Source: an uncultured bacterium | GTDB taxonomy: Bacteria; Patescibacteriota; Microgenomatia; UBA1400; PJMF01 | DNA: 15,518 nt | Reading direction: 5' to 3' | NCBI GenBank assembly: GCA_903891335.1 | Contig: CAITDX010000028.1 | Span: 1-15,518 of the forward strand | Shown: one piece after another, positions 1-5,685 of the stretch | How the letters are laid out: each line of letters starts with the position of its first letter | Numbering within the stretch: position 1 is the stretch's first letter | Position numbers and translations under genes: made by a program | The notes under the pieces: generated by a model | Database searches by the model: none | Seen by the model: the letters and a program-made list of their open reading frames with translations, nothing else | Told to the model about the DNA's origin: nothing

Positions 1-842
1 CAAGGAATGCACTTACCGCAACTTTCCTTGGCATAAAAACGAAATAATTGTTTAAGAAAATGATAAGTGCTTACTTCTGGCCCATAGACGGTGATTGAAC
101 CACAGCCACTGAGTTTGGCGGCGGCGGTTTGTGACAGATTCAAAACCACTCCACTGGCGCCGCCGCCAACCTGTACGAAACTACCTTCAGCAAGCGGCCA
201 ATTGCCTGTTTGTTCCAAAATTGCTTGCACAGTGAGCTCCGTAGCCACTCGATAAACTCCCGGATGAGCGCTGGCACCACTGATTGTGCATAAGCGATCA
301 GGCTCATAGCTACCACTCGCCACTCGGTAAATATCGAAAAGGGTTTCAACATTATGCACCAGGGTAGGACAACCAAAAATACCAAGTAGTGAAGGGCTGG
401 GTCGCTTAGCTCGCGGCTGAGTTGGCTTGCCCTCGATGGCATTAAGCATTGCGCTACTTTCACCACCAATATAACTTGGTTCTTCCACAAAAACCTTGAT
501 TTCATAACCCTTGTTCAGGGTCGTATCAAGCAGTGGTTGCAGAGTTTGCTTCAGTTGCTCCCAATAAATACGATTGATGCTGAGATATGCTGCTTTGGTG
601 CCCAAAAAATCCATCGCCAAGAGCATGCCAGCAATAACTTGCTGAGGATGGTGCTTGAGTAAATAAAAATCTTTATTGACTCCTGGCTCGCCCTCACTGG
701 CATTACAAACCACATATTTTTTGGGCTTGGCCACTGCTTGAATTCTGCGCCATTTATGAGAAACGGGAAAATCTGCTCCACCTCGCCCCAAAAGTCCAGC
801 TAATTGAATTTGCAGCAACAGCTCTTCACCTTGATAGAGCAT
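1..842 (-). CDS. NuoF-like NADH-binding flavoprotein, 51 kDa complex I subunit family (3' end off window)
   Basis: In related enzymes (NuoF, HoxF, HndC) this subunit binds NADH and FMN and passes electrons to an iron-sulfur cluster. About 280 codons are visible. The FMN/NADH glycine loop GRGGADF lies near residues 19-25, followed by CNASEGEPG with KD, the family block YIGGESSAMLNAIEG, GCPTLVHNVETL, a GGGASG loop, and finally ESCGKCIP with the next codon starting TG, the first cysteines of the 4Fe-4S motif SCGxCxPC. Only about 18 residues precede the glycine loop, against roughly 50-60 in ordinary NuoF, so the N-terminal part is missing. The ATG lies 2 nt after the stop of the upstream gene (GGAATAACTATG), so the two are probably co-transcribed. 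An in-frame TTG 12 codons upstream is the only alternative start before a TGA. Within the window there is no NuoE or NuoG. RnfC is less likely, because the GESSAMLN block is NuoF-type. Family assignment is firm; electron partner is unknown. Confidence 0.88.
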   Translation of the reverse strand, partial: MLYQGEELLLQIQLAGLLGRGGADFPVSHKWRRIQAVAKPKKYVVCNASEGEPGVNKDFYLLKHHPQQVIAGMLLAMDFLGTKAAYLSINRIYWEQLKQTLQPLLDTTLNKGYEIKVFVEEPSYIGGESSAMLNAIEGKPTQPRAKRPSPSLLGIFGCPTLVHNVETLFDIYRVASGSYEPDRLCTISGASAHPGVYRVATELTVQAILEQTGNWPLAEGSFVQVGGGASGVVLNLSQTAAAKLSGCGSITVYGPEVSTYHFLKQLFRFYAKESCGKCIP

Positions 843-844
843 AG

Positions 845-1540
845 TTATTCCAAAGGAATTTTTTCTTGTAGCCAATTGGCAATTTTCTCGTAGGTAGTCA
901 GTTCTGGTTTTTCTTTGATCAAGACCTCGGATAATACTTTCTCTAAATCTTCTTCACGAGGAGTTTGACCATCAACCAAAACAAAAGTCAGTCGACCGGG
1001 AAAACGATAGAGCTCAATCTCCATTACCCGCTGACCTGACTGCGTGTCAAACCAAAAGCGCCCCATACTCAGCCAAGAGAAAGCTTCTTTCTCAACATAA
1101 ATCCCATAGTTGGTCATTTTGTATTTGACTGTCTGAGGAGGAATCATGGCGGTCACATAGACTAAAAACACTACAGAAATCACCACCGCCACCGGCAAAA
1201 CTTGACCAGCAAAAAAGAGAATCAACGAGACGAGGATGGCGATAATTACCACGGTGCTAAAAAACTGTCGCTTGCGTGGACGAAAAGGCCGCGCGGGGGC
1301 CTGCCACTCCACTAAGGTTTCTTCTGGCACTGGCCGATACATGCCCGGAGCGACTCGCGACTTTTCCATCTTGGACTGACTGGGCATGCGTACGCTATTG
1401 ACATCACTGGCAGAAACCTGCTCATCTGCTGCGCCTGCCATTTCCGCAGCAGCAGCGGTCGCAGCAATATCAGCCACTGACGGTCCTAATTTCTCTGCCT
1501 TGCCACCACCAAAAAGGGCAGCTTTGACTTTTTCTAACAT
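845..1540 (-). CDS. Two-helix membrane protein with bPH-like C-terminal domain
   Basis: No named family is recognised with certainty. The 231-residue protein has an Ala/Ser-rich, probably disordered N-terminus (about 1-65), a Pro/Arg-rich stretch at 80-91, two adjacent hydrophobic helices (about 93-112 and 115-133) and a cytosolic C-terminal domain. The segment from TNYGIYVEKEAFSW through the aromatic strand at 161-165 to RVMEIELYRF and GRLTFVL resembles the alternating strands of bacterial PH-like (bPH/DUF5673-type) domains found after paired helices in Patescibacteria and Firmicutes. It ends in a short amphipathic tail (about 214-231). It is directly upstream of the NuoF-like gene, separated by 2 nt, so it may help place that flavoprotein at the membrane, but this is inference from position only. 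A good promoter lies 12 nt upstream of the ATG. That it is a real gene is likely; the domain call is moderate. Confidence 0.7.
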   Translation of the reverse strand: MLEKVKAALFGGGKAEKLGPSVADIAATAAAAEMAGAADEQVSASDVNSVRMPSQSKMEKSRVAPGMYRPVPEETLVEWQAPARPFRPRKRQFFSTVVIIAILVSLILFFAGQVLPVAVVISVVFLVYVTAMIPPQTVKYKMTNYGIYVEKEAFSWLSMGRFWFDTQSGQRVMEIELYRFPGRLTFVLVDGQTPREEDLEKVLSEVLIKEKPELTTYEKIANWLQEKIPLE

Positions 1541-1552
1541 AGCGTATCTACA

Positions 1553-1581
1553 ACTATAGCACGAGAACTAAGCTCTGTTAA
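1553..1581 (-). promoter_or_regulatory. Sigma70-type promoter for the bPH-like/NuoF-like pair
   Basis: On the minus strand TTAACA (1581-1576, five of six matches to TTGACA) is followed after exactly 17 nt by TATAGT (1558-1553), which is preceded by TGC, giving an extended -10. Transcription would begin near 1546, about 5 nt before the ATG at 1540, so the transcript would be almost leaderless. This is the best -35/-10 pair in the window. It overlaps the -35 region of the divergent tRNA-Ser promoter. Confidence 0.6.
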
Positions 1582-1604
1582 AGGACTAGGCACACTGGTA
1601 TAAT
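1575..1604 (+). promoter_or_regulatory. Promoter for tRNA-Ser
   Basis: A perfect TATAAT at 1599-1604 is preceded by TGG (1596-1598), an extended -10 element. CTGTTA at 1575-1580 is a weak -35 at 18 nt spacing. Transcription would start near 1611, leaving a leader of about 13 nt before the mature tRNA at 1624. The -35 shares bases with the promoter on the other strand, so the two RNA polymerase sites would compete. Confidence 0.55.
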
Positions 1605-1623
1605 TCAGGAATCTACAAGACCA

Positions 1624-1706
1624 GGAGGTGTCGCATAGCGGTCAATTGCGCTAGTCTTGAAAACTAGAGCCGCAAGGCTTCGTGAGTTCGAATCTCACCA
1701 CCTCCG
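1624..1706 (+). tRNA. tRNA-Ser (anticodon TGA)
   Basis: The acceptor stem GGAGGTG (1624-1630) pairs perfectly with CACCTCC (1699-1705). The D-stem is GCA/TGC. The anticodon stem CTAGT/ACTAG (1651-1655, 1663-1667) holds loop CTTGAAA, giving anticodon TGA at 1658-1660. A long variable arm (GCCGCAAGGC) follows, as expected of a class II serine tRNA. The T-arm is GTGAG-TTCGAAT-CTCAC (1682-1698). The discriminator is G1706, the serine identity base. CCA is not encoded (CCGTC follows), so a CCA-adding enzyme is needed. It is the only plus-strand gene in this part of the window and has its own promoter. Confidence 0.95.
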
Positions 1707-1788
1707 CCGTCAAGCGAGCTCGAATTAGGCAAAATCTGTGAGAGTCGAAGCGCGTGACTAGTCCTCGAAGAGGGCGCCAACAAAACCC

Positions 1789-2703
1789 CTACAACATCCG
1801 CTCATACACTCGATATGGCTTCGGCCCCACCAGGCCCTTTTCATTGATGAAAATCAACGGCGTGCCATAAATATTGGTTTTTTCTAGCTCAATTCGTCTA
1901 GCAGTCACCCCCACCGTAGTCTGCGGATCTGCCTCACAAGCTCGAAGAGCCGCCACATCATAGCCAAGCTCAGTCAGCACCCCATCAATCTGCGCTACAT
2001 CAGTCAAAGCAGCTACATCCATCGTCAATAAACGATCAATCAACTGCCAATATAGATCAGGGTTTTGTTGCTCAGCACAATATTCCATATCCAGTAAATC
2101 CATCATCCCTTCTTTGACTGGATAATGAGCAAAGACAAAATTAGCTTCATGCTCCGCCAATAATTGCTTAACCAGCGGATAGGCTTTGCGGGTATACTCA
2201 CAAGCAAAACAACCAATCATTACGACAGTATCGGCTGCACCAATCTGCTTGGTAGGAAACAAACTCAAATCCACCCCCTCAAGCGTCACCACTGATTCAT
2301 CACCACTCCCTCCCCCACATGAAGCACCCGCGGCCGAAATCTTATTATTCTCACCAGTTGGATCAAGGGCACAAAAACCAGTTTGATTGAGGCCATTGCA
2401 ACTGCCATACATGTAGAAGTTATAGAGTCCCTTACCGGCCCAAAAGATGCTCAAAATCGTCGACAGAAACAAAATCCAAGAGAAAAGCTCGAAGTTTTTA
2501 TTCAAAATTCGCGCCGCCCAGACAGATTTACTCAGCATCTTACCTACCAGCTTTGCCTGCATCTTTTCTTTGAAACCAGTATTACAAGGGCGCAGAGTAA
2601 TCCGGCGAAACACACAATCATATGCCTCTTTGGCCAGATCACGATAAGCCGCATTGAAAACACTAATCACTCCTAAAACAATAAATGCAAGTAAACAAAA
2701 CAT
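1789..2703 (-). CDS. Membrane-anchored DsbA-like thiol:disulfide oxidoreductase
   Basis: The C-terminal half has a thioredoxin fold with active site CFAC (C165, C168) after a hydrophobic strand, and a cis-Pro loop YGTP (P282). The N-terminal half has hydrophobic helices at about 1-18 and 71-92 joined by a very basic loop (about 21-70, with CVFRRITLRPC at 30-40). By the positive-inside rule that loop is cytosolic, so the redox domain faces outside. Extra cysteines occur between helix 2 and the fold (C102, C111, C129). Predicted role: making or shuffling disulfides in exported proteins. The protein is 304 residues, longer than plain DsbA because of the anchor. It is the last gene of a three-gene operon, starting 2 nt after the cysteine desulfurase stop. 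No DsbB or VKOR partner is visible in the window. Fold and topology are well supported; direction of the redox reaction is not determined. Confidence 0.8.
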   Translation of the reverse strand: MFCLLAFIVLGVISVFNAAYRDLAKEAYDCVFRRITLRPCNTGFKEKMQAKLVGKMLSKSVWAARILNKNFELFSWILFLSTILSIFWAGKGLYNFYMYGSCNGLNQTGFCALDPTGENNKISAAGASCGGGSGDESVVTLEGVDLSLFPTKQIGAADTVVMIGCFACEYTRKAYPLVKQLLAEHEANFVFAHYPVKEGMMDLLDMEYCAEQQNPDLYWQLIDRLLTMDVAALTDVAQIDGVLTELGYDVAALRACEADPQTTVGVTARRIELEKTNIYGTPLIFINEKGLVGPKPYRVYERML

Positions 2704-2705
2704 AG

Positions 2706-3902
2706 TTAGAGTACGCTGAGTACCTTTCGTAATTGGGTCACAAATACCTCTGCTTCGGCGAGAGTGTTATAAAAATACACTGAGGCACGCACTGAACCAG
2801 CCAAGCGCCGATCATGAAACCAGGAATGCACACAATGCTGACCACTGCGCACACAAATTCCCGCCACTTCATCAAGCATCAGTGCAATTTTGTGATGATC
2901 TTTGCCATCAACATAGAAAGAAATGATGCCACTGCGCAGGCTAGGATCCTGTGGGCCGATAAGATGTAAACCTTTGATCGTGGTCAATTCTTTGGTCAAA
3001 AACTGATTCAATTCGAGTTCTCGCGCCACAATCGCATCAAAACCCACCTGCTCTAGATAAGCCACGGCAGCTCCCAAGCCAATAATACCCGCATAATCCT
3101 GGAGTCCAGCCTCAAATTTCTCTGGAGCAGCCAAAAATTCATGGCTGGTATAGGTCGAAAATGCCACTGTATCACCACCCACCAAAAAGGGCTCAAGCTC
3201 GGCTAGCAGCTGACTCTTGCCATACAACACCCCAATCCCACTTGGACCAAGCATTTTATGACCAGAAAAAGCCAGAAAATCAACATCAAGCTGAGTAACT
3301 GACAACTTGTGATGAGGCACTGCCTGGGCTCCGTCCAGCAGTACTTTTGCCCCAGCCGCATGCGCTAATTGGATAATGCGCTCAACTGGTTGCGCTACTC
3401 CATCAAGATTGGAAACATAGCCCATCGACACGAGAGCGACTCCCTGGGTCAAAGCATGCTGATAAGCCTCGAGATCAAGCAAACCATCCTGATCAGTCGC
3501 CACAATCACGTGCTTGATGCCAAGTTTTTGTTGGAGCACCTGCCAAGGAATGAGATTGGAGTTGTGCTCCTTATCACTTGTGATCACCACATCGCCAGCT
3601 CGTAGACCAAGGCTATGAGCCACTAAATTAATACCTTCTGTGGTGTTGCGGGTGAAAACAATTTCTTTTTTGTCGCGTGCATCAATGAATCGAGCGATGC
3701 GAGCGCGAGCCTGATCAACTTGCTGACTGACTCGAGCCGCAAGACGATGCATACTCCGACCGCCACAAGCTGGATATTGCTCATAATACTCATTCATGGC
3801 TGATAAAACCTGCTTGGGTCGCAAGGTCTGGCAGGCATTGTCGAAATAGATCAACGCATCACCCTCTAAAATCTGAAAATCAGCTCGATAAGAATCTGTC
3901 AT
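2706..3902 (-). CDS. SufS/CsdA-type cysteine desulfurase
   Basis: PLP enzyme that removes sulfur from L-cysteine as an enzyme-bound persulfide for Fe-S cluster or other sulfur-transfer pathways, in the cytosol. It has 398 residues, normal for class II desulfurases. Visible motifs: H113 in SDKEHNSNLIPW (stacks on PLP), D190 in LLDGAQAVPH (pyridine nitrogen), H215-K216 in AFSGHKMLGP (Schiff-base lysine), and C357 in RSGQHCVHSW (the persulfide cysteine on its loop), then R372 in VRAS. The ATG at 3902 is preferred over the in-frame GTG at 3905 because GGAG (3913-3910) sits 7 nt from the ATG but only 4 nt from the GTG. It lies between two DsbA-like genes in a tight operon. No SufBCD, SufU or SufE is visible, so its acceptor is unknown. 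The iron-sulfur NuoF-like protein nearby is one possible consumer (inference). The family is certain; the choice of symbol (sufS or csdA) is not. Confidence 0.93.
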   Translation of the reverse strand: MTDSYRADFQILEGDALIYFDNACQTLRPKQVLSAMNEYYEQYPACGGRSMHRLAARVSQQVDQARARIARFIDARDKKEIVFTRNTTEGINLVAHSLGLRAGDVVITSDKEHNSNLIPWQVLQQKLGIKHVIVATDQDGLLDLEAYQHALTQGVALVSMGYVSNLDGVAQPVERIIQLAHAAGAKVLLDGAQAVPHHKLSVTQLDVDFLAFSGHKMLGPSGIGVLYGKSQLLAELEPFLVGGDTVAFSTYTSHEFLAAPEKFEAGLQDYAGIIGLGAAVAYLEQVGFDAIVARELELNQFLTKELTTIKGLHLIGPQDPSLRSGIISFYVDGKDHHKIALMLDEVAGICVRSGQHCVHSWFHDRRLAGSVRASVYFYNTLAEAEVFVTQLRKVLSVL

Positions 3903-3906
3903 CACG

Positions 3907-4644
3907 CTACTCCAATTGAGATGCTGCTGAAGCAGCAGTTGCTTCTGTTACTCTGCCAGCTGCGGCAGCTTTAATCAAAGCCGCATCGACAAATGACTTG
4001 AAATCAGCATAACTTCTGGGGTTGGGAATTTTCTCACCATCCAAGAAAAAACTGGGCGTGCCATTGACTCCAAGTTGTCTGCCCGAGAGTTTGTCTCGCT
4101 CAATCCGATCTCGAATTTCCTGACTACTTCGATCGGCCTTAAACTGCTCCAAATCAAGATTAAGTTCCTTGGCATAGACTTCCAATAACTCAGAGTTAGC
4201 AAATTGCTTCGAACCCCAAGTTGCTTGATTGGCAAATAAAGCCTCGTGCATCTCCCAGTACTTACCCTGCTTGCCAGCTGCCTCAGCAGCTAGCGCTGCA
4301 TTCATGGCATTTTTGTGACCAACTAGAGGGAAGTGCCTAAAAACAACGCGTAAGCGACCTTCATATTCCTGCACCAATTGCTTGACGAGTGGTTCATAAG
4401 ACAAACAAGCAGGACACTCATAGTCAGAGTACTCAACTAAGGTCACTGGAGCGTCCATCGAACCAAGAATGTGATCGTCTGGTTGAATTTCAAGTAATTT
4501 TTGACGATTATTAGTTGTCTGTGAGGAATCGGCTTGCTTCGAACCTAAATTCATCCGGCTCACTAAGAACACACTTGCCACAATTACCAAGGCAGTAATT
4601 CCAACTAACCAAAAAATAACTTTGTCTTTCATCATGATTATCAT
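3907..4644 (-). CDS. Membrane-anchored DsbA/BdbD-like thiol:disulfide oxidoreductase
   Basis: A single N-terminal signal anchor (about 8-29) is followed by a Ser/Gln/Asn/Thr linker and a DsbA-type thioredoxin domain. The active site is CPAC (C77, C80) in EYSDYECPAC, and the cis-Pro loop is GVNGTP (P197). The helical insert between them carries GKYWEMHEALF, typical of the Bdb/DsbG-like class that also includes the sodium/proton antiporter-associated thioredoxins. The catalytic domain should be extracytoplasmic and form disulfides in exported proteins. The tail after about residue 224 is Ala-rich and probably disordered. The first gene of the operon with the desulfurase and a second DsbA-like protein. 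The start is ambiguous: Met codons at 4644, 4635 and 4632 are all in frame with no clear Shine-Dalgarno. Two different anchored oxidoreductases in one operon may form an oxidase/isomerase pair (inference). Confidence 0.88.
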   Translation of the reverse strand: MIIMMKDKVIFWLVGITALVIVASVFLVSRMNLGSKQADSSQTTNNRQKLLEIQPDDHILGSMDAPVTLVEYSDYECPACLSYEPLVKQLVQEYEGRLRVVFRHFPLVGHKNAMNAALAAEAAGKQGKYWEMHEALFANQATWGSKQFANSELLEVYAKELNLDLEQFKADRSSQEIRDRIERDKLSGRQLGVNGTPSFFLDGEKIPNPRSYADFKSFVDAALIKAAAAGRVTEATAASAASQLE

Positions 4645-4668
4645 AGTGTAGCACTTTGTCTGATTTTT

Positions 4669-4676
4669 AATATAAT
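4669..4676. promoter_or_regulatory. Overlapping divergent -10 boxes between the dsbA-like operon and tRNA-Arg
   Basis: The plus strand reads TATAAT at 4671-4676, 34 nt before tRNA-Arg. The minus strand reads TATATT at 4674-4669, 24 nt before the DsbA-like start at 4644. No good -35 is visible for either; ATACCA at 17 nt for the minus direction matches three of six. A second minus-strand possibility is an extended -10, TGCTACACT, directly abutting the ATG at 4644, which would favour the downstream Met codons. The region clearly needs divergent promoters, but the exact boxes are uncertain. Confidence 0.35.
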
Positions 4677-4710
4677 GAGCATCATCTCAAGTGGTATCTT
4701 GAGCAGCACC

Positions 4711-4785
4711 GCCTCTGTCGTTCAACGGATAGGACATGAGTTTCCGGAACTTAAAATGAGGGTTCGATTCCCTCCGGAGGCACCA
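4711..4785 (+). tRNA. tRNA-Arg (anticodon CCG)
   Basis: The acceptor stem GCCTCTG (4711-4717) pairs with CGGAGGC (4775-4781), with one G-T pair. The discriminator is A4782 and the CCA end is encoded at 4783-4785, unlike in the tRNA-Ser of this window. The anticodon stem TGAGT/ACTTA (4737-4741, 4749-4753) holds loop TTCCGGA, giving anticodon CCG at 4744-4746, which reads CGG. The T-arm is GAGGG-TTCGATT-CCCTC (4758-4774). The variable region is short (4 nt), normal for class I. A 6-bp inverted repeat (4686-4691 with 4698-4703) lies in the presumed 5' leader. Confidence 0.94.
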
Positions 4786-4824
4786 ATACGAAATACGCTT
4801 GATCTTTCCTGAAACCCAAGTGAT

Positions 4825-5679
4825 TTACTCAGCCAACGACACGATAAGCTGATTGCCCCAGGGATCTGCAAGTTTTACTTCTGTTTCGTTTTGCACATAT
4901 TCCCACTGCGCTTGCTGCAATCTCTCTTTCAGTGCTTGCACATCAGTTTTTCGCTGCAGCACTATAGTAAAACTACCCAAACCCAAACTTGGCGATCGCC
5001 TCGATGCGCCCTGACTTTCCCAAGTATTCAGACCAAGATGGTGATGATACCAGCCATCAGACATGAACAAGGCTCCGCTAAAGGCAGCTGTTTTCACCAA
5101 ACCCAAGACCTGACCATAAAAATACTCAGCTTGCGATAAATCGCCCACTCGCAAATGCACGTGGCCTATGACTATCTGCCCGAGAATTGCTTCAGTAAGA
5201 CCATGCGCAGCACTGTACGCGATTGGATCAAGATAGAGTGAATTCATCTGAACCTGACCGTCTTGCCAATTCCAATCTTGCTCTGGTCGATCAAAATAGA
5301 GCTCTACACCATTGCCTTCTGGGTCTTGAAAATAAAAAGCCTCGCTCACTAAATGATCTGCCGATCCTTGAAAGAAAGCTCCGTGGCTCTTAAATAATCG
5401 ATTAAGCACTTCTACCAACTGGGCTCGATTTGAAAATAATAATGCCAAGTGATAGAGACCCGCGCTACCTGGCTCAGCTTGATTCAGACCATCGCTAGTA
5501 ACTAAACGCACCAATTTTTGTCCCTGACTGCCAAGTTCAAGCACTTCAGAAGACTGCCTGATCACTTCCAAACCTACTCCAGCTTGATAAAAATCAGCAA
5601 CTCGCTGCAAATCCTTGACCAAAAGCTCTACTACTCTAAGCCCAATGGCGTTTGGTATCGTCGTTATGTGTGTTTGCAT
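4825..5679 (-). CDS. Two-domain VOC-superfamily protein, CatE-like ring-cleavage dioxygenase family
   Basis: The 284 residues form two glyoxalase/bleomycin-resistance (VOC) modules, the length and layout of Bacillus CatE-type extradiol dioxygenase-like proteins. Module 1 has VVELLVKDLQRVADFY, H77 (LYHLAL) and DPEGNGVELYFDRP (E126). Module 2 has IGHVHLRVGDLSQAEYFY (H173, H175), a HHHLGLN stretch (H212-H214) and DPWGNQL at 272-278, where the usual metal-binding Glu of DPxGNxxE is not obvious. A metal-dependent dioxygenase or lyase reaction is likely; the substrate is unknown. It is the last gene of the flavin operon, starting 6 nt after the RnfD/FNR fusion stop, so it may act on a quinone or aromatic compound linked to that chain (inference). 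It could equally be a metabolite-repair or resistance protein. Fold confident, activity not. Confidence 0.82.
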   Translation of the reverse strand: MQTHITTIPNAIGLRVVELLVKDLQRVADFYQAGVGLEVIRQSSEVLELGSQGQKLVRLVTSDGLNQAEPGSAGLYHLALLFSNRAQLVEVLNRLFKSHGAFFQGSADHLVSEAFYFQDPEGNGVELYFDRPEQDWNWQDGQVQMNSLYLDPIAYSAAHGLTEAILGQIVIGHVHLRVGDLSQAEYFYGQVLGLVKTAAFSGALFMSDGWYHHHLGLNTWESQGASRRSPSLGLGSFTIVLQRKTDVQALKERLQQAQWEYVQNETEVKLADPWGNQLIVSLAE

Positions 5680-5685
5680 AGTTCT

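Noticed and set aside
140..781. Two minus-strand open frames at 140-505 and 551-781
   Set aside because: Both are out-of-frame readings of the NuoF-like gene, which is continuous from 842 to the window edge and carries all family motifs.
1707..1788. Small hairpin CCTC-GAA-GAGG after tRNA-Ser as terminator or small RNA
   Set aside because: The 4-bp stem is followed by GCGCCAACAAAA rather than a T-tract, and nothing else in this 82-nt gap supports an RNA.
2186..2676. Plus-strand open frames opposite the DsbA-like protein
   Set aside because: They show no recognisable domain, lie wholly inside a well-supported minus-strand gene, and have no promoter or ribosome site.
4686..4703. Inverted repeat CTCAAG-6 nt-CTTGAG read as a terminator
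   Set aside because: The stem has only 6 bp, is not GC-rich and has no T-tract on either side. It may just be part of the tRNA-Arg leader.
4991..5000. GGCGATCGCC, identical to the cyanobacterial HIP1 palindrome
   Set aside because: It occurs once, inside the VOC coding region, in a window with no other cyanobacterial sign; a chance occurrence is most likely.
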